Shown one piece after another: positions 38,392 through 50,052 of a stretch of 64,000 nt of DNA. The stretch's first letter is position 1; every line of letters begins with the position of its first letter. The stretch is taken from positions 186,001 to 250,000 of the forward strand of contig PQWQ01000014.1 in the NCBI GenBank assembly GCA_002943765.1, read 5' to 3'. A program made the translations under genes and the position numbers. The DNA comes from Psoroptes ovis (taxonomy: Eukaryota; Arthropoda; Arachnida; Sarcoptiformes; Psoroptidae). The notes beneath the pieces were generated by a model. It made no database searches and was not told the origin of the DNA. It was given only the letters and a program-made list of their open reading frames with translations.

Positions 38392-41300
38392 CAAACCTTT
38401 TGAATAATATCGCCTTCTTGTAATTGCCCTTCTTTATCAATTGATTCGCCATTAGTTTTGCGGTCAACAATTTCTTTGACAAAAAATTTACATCCAAGCA
38501 CTATGCCTAAATCTGATTTGAATAAGTTTTCAATAATCAAAACGATTATTTTCAATTCATTTTAAAAAATTTCAAAATTACTTACCATCTTTTTTACTAT
38601 TTTTTGTTAATGTCACTTTTATTAGATTATTATTACTATCACTGCTTGTAATGTGATTATTATTATTGTTCAAATTATTCATTGTAGTGTTGTTATTATT
38701 ATTATTATTGGCATTCAATGATGATGTTGAAATCAATGCACGACGTTTTATCAATAAATTCACAGTGTTACCACATTCACGTAATACATGTATGGCTTGA
38801 CTGTAGTCAACATTTTCCAATGATATGCCATTAGCGCTAATTACTCGATCATTAACTCTAAATATATGTAATCATATTCAATTATTTTTGAGATTATGAT
38901 AGATTTGAAAAAAAAACAAAAACAATTAGTTCAAAATTTGATTCGAGAAAATTGATAAAAAATAATAATTTACAATAATTTTCCTTCAGCTGGTCCAGCT
39001 TTCAATACATCTGAGATGGCTATTGATGGATCACCATTCATGAAATGTGGATTATCACGACCACCACTGACAGCGATACCGAATCCATACACAGGAACAC
39101 GAGATAATGTTATATCATGATATTCCCAACCTACACGTTCATTATTTACACCGCCACCCTATTGGTTCATATTTAGGTTCAACATAAAAAGGATTAAATT
39201 AATATTTTGAAAAATTATATCAAAATGGGAATTGAAGAAAAATTATTCAAGAATCTCACATTGATCGGCAATTTCATTATACTGAATTATTGATATGTGA
39301 TTAGTTCCAAAAACAATGCGAAAACAAATAAACAAAAAAAAATTTACAACAAAACACCGAAAATATACACAAATTAACACTTTATTACAAAAACAAACAA
39401 GAATTCAAAGATATGGCATCTTAATGTTTTGTTGTTTTTTTTAATTTTTTAAAAAATCAAGAATAATTTCAAAAAATATCATTCACAGGCGATTAAACAT
39501 ATGGATTTCTTCTTTAAATTTTCTTATTATTTTTCAAAAATAATCACAATGAACACCAACACACACACGCAAATCTTTACATTGTTTAATGATTTAAGAA
39601 ACAATCACACGAAACATTTAAAGTAAAACAAAAATATTTGAAAAAAAAATATTTTTCTTAAATGGCTTCATGCATGTATCATGTATGTATGTCCACCATC
39701 ATAACAATACAACAATAATGAGAATAATCATTCATTAGGATTTGATTTGATTCAAAACTTTACTTTTATTTATTTATTTGATCATTATTACAATATAATC
39801 AACAACAATCATTACATTTATTTGTGTGGTTATTAATGATGATGATGAGAAGTAAAATACATCAAGAAGAAAATACACAAAGAGAAAAAAAATTGATATT
39901 CGACCATTGAAAGGCAACAAAATGAAATGAATGAATACATTGGAATGTATTCATATAAAAGTTCACTTGTTGCTTCATCAGTCAAGACCTAAGCTCTAAG
40001 CTTTTCTTGATTTCTTCAATTTCTCTTCACACCACATTCATTGATTCAATATTGATTGTTATATGTGCGTGTATGTGTTTGTATGTGATTGTTGTTTTCT
40101 AGATGATCATTCAAAAGAAATTGAAATTGTTTGAATTCATATCAACAAATATTTGAATGTATGATCGTGTTTTCTCGCTTCGATCGACCCGATCTGATCG
40201 CGTACGTACGTACGTACGTATACGAACACTAAAACATACATACAAACTACTTGTCAAAACACAAGAGAAAAGCAATAGCACACAACACAGCACAGCTCAG
40301 CAACCGTAAGATTTTCTAATCATCGTTTGTGTGAACAAAGAAAATATTTTTCTCAAAATGAATTTGATAATGTACACAAGCATTTGTGTATAAGAAATAT
40401 ATGCACCATCCAATTGAATTTCATTCTTCACAAAGTAATAGACCTAAGACCAGTTTTTGTTTGTTTGTAAGAATATGTACATCGGTGGTGGTAATGCTTG
40501 GCGAACAGGTCCACAAATCTCAAAATCATCTATTGTCCATCAACTAGCACCACCACCACTATCGAAACAACAACCACCAATCAACTTTCCATTCATTCAT
40601 ATGTTCAGGTGGGTCATATATTCATTCATTCATTCATTTCATTTCGATTCACTTGTATTGCCGGCGGCTTTGTTGATTCTTATTCTTTCATGCATTTATT
40701 CATCCATTTTCTGGCCAAAAAAAAAATTCCAATCATAGATGAATTGGGCGAGACTTGATCAACAAACAAAATTCATTCAAATTCTGGCCCCATAAACATT
40801 TCTCTTATAAAAATAAACATCGATAAGAGCAAAAACGAAAAACTTTGGCATCTTCCAACTTGTTTTCTTCAATTTCTTCATTTATTTACATTCATGATTT
40901 TTCTTCACTTTCACCTATTCAAAAACATTGACTAAAAGTTTGCCATCTTATCAGTAACATCAGTGATATCAATGTTTATTAATAAATAAATTGAAATAAG
41001 TAAATGAATAAATAATAAAAAATGAAACCACATTTAAACTTGTACACACACATAAATACATGTTTATACGGACAAAAACAAGGTCAAATATTGATGAAAT
41101 TAATAAGCGAAATTGAATATTTTACAATAAGACTAATGGCCATGGTCAATCGAGTACAAATTACGGAAATTTAAACAAAAAATTATTTGAAAATGTTAAA
41201 TAATTATTTAAATGAATGAATAATAATTCATTATCATCAATAATTTGAATCAATAATTTTTCTTCAAAAATGTATGAAATTTTGCATTATCATAATATAA

Positions 41301-42155
41301 TAGCTCGAATCAGTTCATAAAAACTTTTAAAAGACTCACCATTGGCTTACGATGATGATAATGTTGTTGCATTCCTTCAACGATCATACCGGATCTCGCC
41401 ATTGATCGATACTGATGTTGATTAGATGATAATAATAATGGTGGTGCTTGTGGCGGTGGCTGAAGTTGTGGCCCTAGGAGACGGTTCGATGACTCTGCTC
41501 TAAAATTGGTCAAATTCACATAATTATTAATCAATGGCGATTGTTGCTGTTGTTGCACTTGTTGCTCATGATATGTACCGAAATTCTGCACTCGATTGAA
41601 CGACAAGTCACGTCTATTGTTGTTGTAGTTGTTTATTGAAGAAAATGGAATGTTACCACCACCAGCATACCATAATAATGATGGTGGTGGTGATGATAGA
41701 ATTGTATGATTGAGGTTTTGTTTTACAACATGAACATCATCATTATTATTATTGTAATATTTATTAGTCATGGCTATGGATCCATTTTTTGATTTTTCAT
41801 GTAAAGAATTGGTTCGTCGTGATTGCTTTAAATTTTCATCAAAAATATGATTTCGGTGACGACTTTTGCTCATCACCATTGATGATGAATGTTTTCGGCT
41901 CAAATTATTACCATTTTTATCTGTCTCGATTTTCATTTTTCGATGATTACTGGTAGATGATGATGGTACATTTTTAGCTATTGAATACTTTGATTTGGTT
42001 GAATGTTTTTCCTTTTTCCTTGATGATGATGATGATGGTTTCGATTTTTTACCGTTTCGTTTATGTTTTCGGATTTCTCGCTGCTTTTCATTCTCATCAT
42101 CATTATAATACTTGGATTTTTTGGTAAAAAAATTTCTATAAATTCGTTTGAACAT
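33607..42155 (-). CDS. TJP1/pyd: ZO-1/polychaetoid tight-junction MAGUK scaffold
   Basis: Exons in transcript order: 42155-41340, 39158-38974, 38857-38586, 38512-38397, 38320-35052, 34995-34414, 34125-33890, 33833-33607; 1900 residues with consistent phases. Domains: a basic Ser/Asn/Gln-rich N-terminus (1-272); PDZ1 (about 280-370, with GFGIAVSGGRDNPHF); PDZ2 (about 410-495); PDZ3 (about 690-770, GSVGIRLTGGNEVGIFV); SH3 (about 785-855); an inactive guanylate-kinase-like domain (about 920-1090, HPGFVRPVIFFGPL); long Pro/Ser-rich linkers including a poly-Pro run; and a C-terminal ZU5 domain (about 1772-1895, GGSLVSAETGVSIIIPPNAI). This order is diagnostic of ZO proteins, which link junctional membrane proteins to actin. 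The first coding exon is separated by a 2.2-kb intron and may be one of several alternative starts. Low-complexity inserts lengthen the linkers. The 34125 acceptor (ACTAG) is weak but is the only in-frame one. Confidence 0.93.
38361..38383. repeat. Poly(A) run of 23 in a ZO-1 intron
   Basis: A perfect 23-base A run on the + strand (T on the transcribed strand) inside the 76-bp intron between the PDZ2 exons. It could serve as an extended polypyrimidine tract; length is probably unstable. Confidence 0.9.
39931..39983 (+). promoter_or_regulatory. Inverted repeat abutting a TATA box and initiator-like site
   Basis: ATGAATACATT-GG-AATGTATTCAT (39931-39954) is a perfect 11-bp inverted repeat. It runs into TATAAAA (39954-39960), and 26 bp after the start of that box comes TCAGTC (39978-39983), matching the arthropod initiator. 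The geometry is that of a TATA/Inr core promoter reading rightwards, antisense to ZO-1. No + strand gene was recognised downstream, so this is speculative. Confidence 0.3.
40201..40220. repeat. (CGTA)5 self-complementary repeat
   Basis: Five perfect CGTA units. The unit is part of the palindrome ACGT, so the tract can fold on itself. It lies in a locally G+C-richer part of the ZO-1 intron. Confidence 0.9.
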
Positions 42156-42444
42156 GTTTCAAGATGAATCGACGATTAGTTAATGACTGCTGTTATTTTT
42201 CAAATTGAATGAATTCTTTCTTGATGATAAGGGCGTTAAATTTAATCCAAAATTCATTGTTTTTTACGCCGATTGTCATTTGAATTCATTTTTTTCGTTT
42301 GATGGAAAACAATTGTTTGGCGGGTTGTTAGTTGCCAAGAGGAAATTTGAAATTAGTACAACATTTAAAACTCAAACTATAGCATCATCTATCGTTCACT
42401 TATTGAAATGTCAATTTTTTGTAAACAATAATTTAAAAAATAAC
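42156..42444. promoter_or_regulatory. Shared divergent 5' region of ZO-1 and MTG1
   Basis: 289 bp separate the ZO-1 start codon (-) from the chosen MTG1 start codon (+). The MTG1 frame is open upstream to 42205, so a longer N-terminus cannot be excluded. No clear TATA box was seen. Confidence 0.45.
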
Positions 42445-43584
42445 ATGTCTAATTTAAAAAGATTATTATCGACTGCAAAATTTGATTTTGTTGCTAGAAA
42501 TACGTTTCATATCAATGATTTAAAATTACAATGGTTCCCTGGTCATATGCGTAAAGGTCAGTGTTTTTTTATTAATAACCGCACGTTTAAATAATCCATG
42601 ATTTTTTTTGAAATTCAAATCAAATTAGGATTGAGAGATATCGGAAAAGTGCTACGAAAAACACACTGTATTCTAGAAGTACATGATGCACGTATTCCAT
42701 TTAGTGGTCGAAATTTAAATCTAATCAAAAGATTGATTTCAACACAAAAGCCAATCATATTAATTTTGAATAAATCAGATTTAATTTCAAATGAATTACG
42801 GCCATCAATTCGCTCACAATTGATGAATGAAATGTCCAACAATGAGATTCATTTAGATGACATAGTTTTTATAGATTCACTTGCTGGAAACGCCAAACAT
42901 TCGGGTTATAATGAAGAATTTTTATCGACAATTATCAAATCAATTCGTCGTTTGCCTCAAAGAATTGATGAAACTGATCTTATGAGTGGAGAACCCTCTT
43001 ACAATTTATTAGTCATGGGCATACCAAATGTTGGCAAATCAACGGTTATTAATCGATTACGAAATGTTTATTTGAAAAAAGCCGGTAAAGCTACTGTCAT
43101 TGGCCCTAAAGCAGGCGTAACAAGAGCTGTATTGGAGAGAATTAAAATCTGTGATCACCCTCATAAATTGTATTTATTTGATACACCCGGTATTATTGAA
43201 CCTAGTTTTAGTCGTAATCAAAAAGATCTTGAGCAAGAACAATTTATGCGATGTGCTCTTTGCGGGACAATGTCCGATGAAGTAATCGGCAAAGAACTGA
43301 TTGCTGATTATTTGCTATATTGGTTGAATAAACATGAACACTATGATTATGTTGATTTTCTTGGATTACCATCACCGACTAATGATATCAAAATAGCCTT
43401 AACTTATGCAGCGATTAAATACGATAGATTCATAATGGTTTTGAATCTTGATACAGGCAATCGTGAATCGAAACCAGATTATCTATCATTAGCTGAGATG
43501 TTCATTTCACATTTTCGTAAAGGAAATTTTGGAAAAATTATGCTAGATATAGATTTGTTGACACAAACCCAAACAATAAGATAA
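42445..43584 (+). CDS. MTG1: Mitochondrial ribosome-associated GTPase 1
   Basis: Exons 42445-42556 and 42629-43584 give 355 residues. It is a circularly permuted GTPase of the YlqF/RbgA/MTG1 family: the G4 motif NKSDL (about residue 82) precedes the P-loop GIPNVGKST (about 168) and the G3 motif DTPG (about 222). Family signatures WFPGHMRKG and EVHDARIPFSGRN are intact. MTG1 assists assembly of the mitochondrial large ribosomal subunit at the inner membrane. The ATG at 42445 begins a basic, Ser/Leu-rich stretch (MSNLKRLLSTAKFDF) suitable as a mitochondrial presequence, which is why it is preferred over in-frame ATGs farther upstream. It is convergent with RPL10A, with 92 bp between stops. Confidence 0.92.
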
Positions 43585-43676
43585 TTTATTTTGTATATTT
43601 TGTTGCAAAATATTAGTTTTATTCATTTTGAAAAAAATTATGAATCAACTTTTTAAAATTGAATAAAAATTTCAAT

Positions 43677-44342
43677 TTAATAAAGTCGTTGCGGTTTACC
43701 CATTGTTGATTTTATGTGTAATGATTTAATATTTTGCCAGTTCTTTTTTAATAGAGAAACCAAAAAGTTAATTGTCAAATTGATGTTTTGAGCCAATTCA
43801 TCAGCCGACATTTCCACATGTCCAACAGCTACAGCTAAACAAAGAACTTTTTTCATTTGTAATTTGATGGTTGCTTTAACTTCATCAACTTTTTGCAACA
43901 TATTTTCACTGTGTAAAAGTAATGTTGGAAATTTACCGGCTTTGTTTAAACCAGGACCCAATAAACGTGGAATCACTTTGATCAATGATTCTGATGCTAA
44001 AAATGCATCATATTGTTTAGCCAATTTTTTTACTAATTTTTTATTCTTATTCATTTTCTTCAATGCTTCAGCATCTAGACATGGTATTTCATTAGCTTTA
44101 GCCTCATCACAATGCTGTTGGTCACCAAGAACACAAACACGAAATTTTGGTCGTGGTATGTTACGAAGCTTAACAGTACCGGAGAAACGTTTATCTTTTT
44201 GTGGATCATAATTTTTCAAACCGATTTGTAGCTCGACAGTTTCAAGAAATTTACGTTTTTTTCCACCGTCTTCACCACGTGAATATGCCAACAATGCATT
44301 GACACATTCATACAATGTATCACGGCTTACTTTTGTGCTCAT
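43677..44342 (-). CDS. RPL10A: 60S ribosomal protein L10a (uL1)
   Basis: 221 residues in one coding exon, close to the usual 217. The uL1 family signature is continuous: SRDTLYECV at the start, KRFSGTVKLRNIPRP, the GPGLNKAGKFP block, and NINFLVSLLKKNWQN-type ending (here LTINFLVSLLKKNW). It forms the L1 stalk of the large ribosomal subunit, which guides deacylated tRNA out of the E site. The reading frame is open for ten codons upstream of this ATG, but a TTGTTTTTAG acceptor lies eight bases before it. The start therefore sits just inside an exon and a 5' UTR intron is likely, as is common in ribosomal protein genes. A promoter-type AAAGATGGCG element is at 44613-44622. Confidence 0.97.
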   Translation of the reverse strand: MSTKVSRDTLYECVNALLAYSRGEDGGKKRKFLETVELQIGLKNYDPQKDKRFSGTVKLRNIPRPKFRVCVLGDQQHCDEAKANEIPCLDAEALKKMNKNKKLVKKLAKQYDAFLASESLIKVIPRLLGPGLNKAGKFPTLLLHSENMLQKVDEVKATIKLQMKKVLCLAVAVGHVEMSADELAQNINLTINFLVSLLKKNWQNIKSLHIKSTMGKPQRLY

Positions 44343-46777
44343 TTTTTGGCTAAAAACAAACAATGAGAACAATTAATTATGAGAAAAGAATTTTCAAGAA
44401 TAAATAAATACCTTTAATCCAGAAAAATTTGTGGAAGAAAAATCAATTCATAAAAAATAAAAAGCACACACACACGTTTCAATAAACATAAATATAAACA
44501 GACCAGAAACAGGAAAAAAACATTTCATAAGTTTTTCAAAAAAAAACACGCAAAACGTGAGAATTCAAAAACTATTCAAATACTACGTATTGCTTAGTTC
44601 AACGTTCACACCAAAGATGGCGTAACAATCGAATCGATAACTCATAATTGTTTTCACCTTTATTTTCAATTTTGATTATGCAAATTATTTTTACAAATCA
44701 TTATCATTATAATTATAATCAATATTACAATTAATTTTCAAGCGAAATACCTAATTCGCCATATCGGCCACAAATTTGACCGACATTCATTTCAATTTCA
44801 ATTAATCTGATCAATCGATCTGATGAAATTGATTTGAAATACAAAATTACAAATTACAACTTTGATTTGTAACTTTGAGTTGATTGACTGATTCAAATGA
44901 AAAATTTAATCGATCAATTTTCCATTCATCCATCTATTATCATTGTTATTATCATAATTATTATTTAAAATTTTGAAATTGAAAATTACCATTTGACCTC
45001 AAATCAAATCAAATGGTGTTTTTGAAATTTGAAATGTTTTTGAGTTTTTCCATACATTGAAACATTGGAAAAACATCATAAATGCCATAATTAAATTATA
45101 ATTAAATTCAATTTCATTTTGATTGTGACAAATGCAGCCACAAACAACAATTTATATTGAAATGAAAAACACAAATTGAAAATTTCACTTGTTTTTCTCA
45201 TCATCATCATCATCATTCGTAATTCGTTCATTTATCCACGCATGTTTTTGTTTGTTGAAGGAGGAGAAGAAAATATTTAAAAATTTTCAAAAAAAATAAA
45301 TCATCAAACATAGCATAGCATCATTATTATTATTGTTGTTTATAATAACAATATAACCACTTCGACAATGTTTTTTTTTCTTTGAACATTATCATCATCA
45401 ATTGAAGGATTGGCAAATTGTTGACTGGCTTCTGCTTGTTGTTATTGTTGTTGTTGCTGCTGCTGCTGCATAACAAATGTTTGTATGTTTGTTTTTTTGA
45501 ATGTTTGAATGTTTGTATGCAACAAATCAATCATAACAACACAACAAATAATAATAACAAAATATCAAAATAAAAAAAAAACAAGAAAAATATTTGATTC
45601 ATATTCATTCAACAATCATCGTCATTTAATTCTTGTATACATTAAAAAAAAATAACAATTCAAAAAAGTGAAAATCTTGAATTCAATTTTTCTTCGATTC
45701 ATTCAAACATTGTTGGTCGGTGTATGATAGAATTATTTACTTTCAAATTAAAAATCAATCAACGAACAATAAACATTGATACATTGAAACCAGAAAACCA
45801 GCATCAACCAAGTGCAACATTTAAAAAAAAAGAGTTCACCGAAATCAAATGAAAGTTATGTAAAAAAAAATGAATTAATTGATCGACCATCGAATAGGTT
45901 TGAAGCTTTCTCCTTCATTCATTTCTTTCTTCTATAAACTTCAGTGCATTGATTGATGATCATCGGTATGTATGTCTAATTACAAGTCTAATCTATGTAA
46001 AAGCGTGAAATGATTCAAACTTGAAAAATTTTTGTATAAAAAATTCTTATCAATTGAATTTCCGTTTAATCTAAGTTAAATTAGAATATTTTTTTTTTTG
46101 GCATTTGTAAATTGCATTTAGCTGTGTTTGTTTGATTATTTGAGTATCTGCTGTTTTTGATAATTTTTTTGCTTACTCAAAAATCATAGAATAATTTAGG
46201 TTATTTGAATATGAATAATATGATTTATAATAATAATTTTTGATAGCTCATTAAATTAATACACAATTTTGTACTCACACCACACACAAAGACAAATACA
46301 AAGCTTCATTCAATTGATTTCAATCCAAAATTCATTCAATTTTGGCCTTCAAATCAAAATGAAATGAGAAAAAAAGAATTGAATTGAAATGAATTCAATG
46401 CAAATACTGAGCTAATAGTATTCGACAGAATGAGAAAAATTTGATTTTTTCAATGAATATACAATTCAAGATACAAAAAAATTCCTTTCTCAAACCACTG
46501 ATAGTTTAAATCATTTTCATCATTCAATTGTCTTAGATACATTTGAGGTTCTACTTTGGGGTAAAAAATTTTCGGCAATAAATAAACAAATTAATAAAAA
46601 CCAGATGCTTCGATTAATCGTTTCTTTCGCATTAATTTGTATCGATTGATTAATATTTTGTTTATCATTTGTTATAGATTTTCTACCAACAATAGCAATT
46701 TTCAAAATTACTGAATTTTGATTTACATTTAAAAATTTGACTTATATTGAAAATAAGACGTGAAAATTTTATAAAAC
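44343..46777. other. Divergent 5' region of RPL10A and CDC42SE
   Basis: Contains the RPL10A 5' UTR intron and promoter on the left and probably 5' UTR exons of the CDC42SE gene on the right. A/T-rich with CA, CAT and TGC tracts (TGC run near 45456-45468). No additional coding exon was recognised. Confidence 0.5.
44613..44622. promoter_or_regulatory. AAAGATGGCG YY1/Pho-like element upstream of RPL10A
   Basis: Matches the AAGATGGCG core of the YY1/Pho consensus, 271 bp upstream of the RPL10A start codon and beyond its putative 5' UTR intron, in a position compatible with the transcription start. Confidence 0.45.
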
Positions 46778-47245
46778 ATGAGCGAATTATGGATTCAATG
46801 TTTCACATGTGGAATATTGACCAATAATCGTCCACAGCCACAGGTAAATATTCATATTCTAAAAAATGGTTACTAATTTATAACTTGAATAATTTAATCA
46901 AATGTAAATTTACGCGAAATTTCCTATTTTTTCAAAATTAATGTCATGACATAATTGACAAAATTACAAAACCCAATTACAATACAGCGGCGCAGGATCG
47001 ATCGTTCAATGATTGGAAATCCCACCAATTTTCGTCATACAGGTCATGTCGGTGATAGCGATGACATGTCTAATCATGTATGTTTCTAATAAATTTAAAT
47101 TATTGAAAAATAATTATGATTTAATAATCGATGAAATTATCATTCATAGATTAATTCAATACAAAATCAAATGGCATCAAAAGGTGGTTATGATTATGCA
47201 TTACCAGTCAAAGTATCGATACCTGTTGTTGATGTAAAAAATTAA
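46778..47245 (+). CDS. CDC42SE: CDC42 small effector protein (SPEC family)
   Basis: Three exons, 46778-46843, 46988-47077 and 47150-47245, give 83 residues, the size of CDC42SE1/2 (79-84). The N-terminus MSELWIQCFTCG has the paired Cys residues used for palmitoylation in the family. It is followed by a basic RRRIDRSMIG stretch and the CRIB motif PTNFRHTGHVG that binds GTP-loaded Cdc42. The C-terminal half (INSIQNQMASKGGY) is also conserved. SPEC proteins couple Cdc42 to cortical actin. The tiny exons would be missed by an ORF search alone; identification rests on the CRIB motif and on the splice sites restoring a continuous family-length protein. Confidence 0.95.
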
Positions 47246-47665
47246 TGTTCATTCAACATATGTCATTTACTTGCATTTCATTATTTTCAAATTTCAAAAT
47301 GAATATTATTGCAATATTATCAAGGCATAAGATTTTGACATGTATGATATCTGTTAATTTGATCTCTAATCATTTTTATTTTCATTATCATTATAAATAT
47401 TATTATTATTTGACAATTACCAAAAAAAATGTTATGGTTTCAGACGTATTTTAAATCATTTAATAATCATAATTTTTTTTTATTCTTCAAATTTATACTT
47501 TTGTGATATACTTTTATTATAATGTTTATGTTTTGATTTGTATTCAATTGGAAAAAATTTTAAATTATTATCATTTTATCATCATTATTATTATTATTAT
47601 TATGAATTGATTTTAATTAACCAAATAAAAATGAAAATTTTATAAAAATTGTATAAAAGAAAGAA
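47246..47665. other. Convergent 3' spacer between CDC42SE and LEO1
   Basis: A/T-rich 420 bp with ATT runs. It probably holds both 3' UTRs. No further feature was recognised. Confidence 0.6.
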
Positions 47666-49515
47666 TTAATCATCATCTTCATCACTGTCGACCAATATTT
47701 TTCTTCTTTCAGCTGTTTTTTTCTTATCAAATATATCCTGGAAAAAAAAAATGAAACATAAGAGAATTTATATGATATGAGGTCACGGTCATTGAAATTG
47801 ATTTTCTCAACAGAAAATATATCACTTACCAAATCACTATCATCGTCATCATCATCATTATCTTTATTTTTATCTACACTTTCATTATCATAATCATCAT
47901 CACTATATTGAGGATTAGATCCGCGTTTATATTGATTTTTGATTTTGGAAATCGATATGTTTTCATCATCTTCATCATCAAATTCAATGAATGATGATGA
48001 TACACCACGTGTGTATGCACGATCTTTTATTCGTTTTGCTTTTATCTCTTTTCTAATCATTGCTTTCAATTTGATTTCTTCTTTTTTGATCATTTCTGAG
48101 CGATGTGCTTCTGGATCTTTACCGACAGTCGGTAATACACATATTTTTTGAGTTTTCTGGCTACGATCAGCTAATGACATTGTTAATTTTCTATGTGTAA
48201 CACTTTCAGTTGAAAATGGACGAAATGTTAATTTTGTTTTAAATACTGATTGTCCTTGTAATCCGGTTCCTTGTCTAATATAAAGGTGATTATTTTCACC
48301 AGGTAGTAGATTGAATTTTTGAATATCAAATATTTCATCACCTAAATGCAAGGACATGCTTCCATCTGACCATTTAACGATTCGAGCATTACTTTCTCTC
48401 AAATTTGGGTCGCCATCAACGTTACGCCATCTAATTGTATTTTCTACTTTTAGTTTTAATCTAGCTCTTCCTTCATCATCATGAACTTCATCTTCATCGA
48501 TTTCATCTTCATACCATTGTGGATCATATGGATGAGTGTCAATACTAAGAAAATTAGGCAATTTTACAAAATGGATACTTTCACCTAAATCAGCAGTGAT
48601 ACGAGGAATTTCAACTTCAATACGAGTTTCTGGAATAGGCGCTTCTTGCTCTTCATCCATTCTTTCATCATCATCATCATCACCGCCTCCACCGAATATT
48701 TCATTCATATTAGCATCGACTATTTCTCGATTTATATCATCTTCATCATCATTATCGTCATTTATTGTAGGTTTTTCTTTTGTTCGATGTTCAGCGTCAC
48801 GATCATTATCATCGTCATCTTCATCGCTCAATTCACCAAATAAGTCTTCCTCAGTGCTAGGTTTGGGCTTTTTCGTTTCACTTTCACCTTCTCTACTTTT
48901 ATTTTCATCTTCATCGCCGTCATCATCACTAGATGAAGAATCGATCATTGTCTTTCGTTTTTTACCAAATTTATCTTTGTTCTCTTGATTTGATTCATCT
49001 GAACTTGAATCTTGATGTTTACGACTTTGATTACTGCTTGCATTAGAGTGTCGATCATTATCATCATCATTGTTATCTTTACGGGATTGAATGTTTGCTT
49101 CATCATCACTATCACCATTAGAAGAACTTTCATCACTACTTTTTTGTGCATCAGATCCATTATGAGAACTAACTGACTTCTTGTCACTTGAATCATCATT
49201 AATATTGTTTGGTCCATCACTACGATTGACTTCATCATCATCATCATCATCATTATCACTTTGATAAGAATCACTAGATGAATCTGAATTAGCTCGATTA
49301 TCATTCGAGTGATTTGAACGTTCATCGTCATTATGATTATCATCATCTTCTTTTTCAGAATCTGAACGATTAGCATTTAATGGTGCTCCAGGTGTCTTGG
49401 GTAAACCTAAATGAAATAAATTAAATTTTAGAAAAAAATCATCGATTTTTTTGAAATACTGACCAATATCATCGTCTGAATCATCATCGCTGCTATAATT
49501 ACCATAATCAGACAT
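47666..49515 (-). CDS. LEO1: RNA polymerase II-associated factor LEO1 (PAF1 complex)
   Basis: Exons in transcript order: 49515-49464, 49406-47830, 47737-47666; 566 residues. The first half is an acidic Asp/Glu/Ser/Asn tract typical of LEO1. The Leo1 core follows (ETRIEVEIPRI, FVKLPNFLSIDTHPYDPQWYEDE read in pieces, RWRNVDGDPNLRESNARIVKWSDGS in pieces, SLHLGDEIFDI). It mediates binding to PAF1 in the complex that travels with elongating RNA polymerase II and promotes histone modification. The last exon ends in the conserved acidic ...DSDEDDD. The first intron is 57 bp, a multiple of three without stops, so unspliced reading would still be open there; the conserved core and GT/AG sites support splicing. 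YY1-like CCGCCAGATGGCA lies 85-96 bp upstream of the start codon. Confidence 0.95.
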
Positions 49516-50052
49516 TTTTTTTAATCGAAAATCAAATCAATCAAAATTGAAAATCAAAATAAACAAATAAGAATTTTGATAGTTTTAGCAAATAGTCACC
49601 GCCAGATGGCAGAATTTGAATTTTTTTTTTTTTTTGGAATTATTGGTTAGTGGCGCTTTTCAATTTTGAAAAAATTATTTTTATTTTTATTCACAAATGA
49701 ATTACACAATTTCTTGTTTTCTTTTGGATTATGTCTGTTTGAAATGATAAAAATTTGGTGATTTATCTTTTTCTTTCTTTTAGGTTATCTACTCTGAAAA
49801 ATTCATTACACATTACAAAAACAAATATATAAAATGATAATCAAACAAAAATAATAAAATTCAAGGCGTTTAAAATTCTGAAAAATTTAGTTTGGTTTTT
49901 TTTTTTTTGATATTATGAAAGAAAGATTTCTATTCTTTATCGTTGTAGTTTCTTCAGTCTAGCAAAGAAAGAAAAGATAAAAGAAAAGTGGGAAAATATA
50001 AATGAATTGTGATGACGGATTGAATTGAAACAAAGTATTTTTCTTTAAATGC
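49516..50052. other. LEO1 promoter and PAIP1 3' end
   Basis: The left end holds CCGCCAGATGGCA (49599-49611) and a second AGTGGCGCTT (49649-49658), candidate LEO1 promoter elements. The remainder is A/T-rich with poly-T runs and probably holds the PAIP1 3' UTR. Confidence 0.5.
49599..49611. promoter_or_regulatory. CCGCCAGATGGCA element upstream of LEO1
   Basis: Contains AGATGGC as well as the inverted GCCAGATGGC palindromic core, 85 bp upstream of the LEO1 start codon. It is the promoter-proximal motif seen near several genes in this window. Confidence 0.4.

Larger units (their letters stand above)
39159..41339. other. First intron of ZO-1 with a promoter-like island
   Basis: No coding exon was recognised. 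The intron holds CA and CATT tracts, a 24-bp inverted repeat followed by a TATA-like box (39931-39960) and a CpG-containing stretch with a CGTA repeat (40180-40225). It may contain alternative first exons of ZO-1 or an antisense transcript. Confidence 0.5.

Noticed and set aside
40457..40758. Two overlapping + strand frames in the ZO-1 intron
   Set aside because: Contain a CATT repeat and low-complexity Thr/Pro runs; no motif.
42205..42444. Longer N-terminus for MTG1
   Set aside because: Open but without family similarity; the ATG at 42445 gives a mitochondrial-type presequence right before the conserved WFPGHMRKG.
48536..49376. Frames of 65-150 codons on + and other - frames over LEO1
   Set aside because: Shadows of the Asp/Ser repeat-rich LEO1 exon read in other frames.
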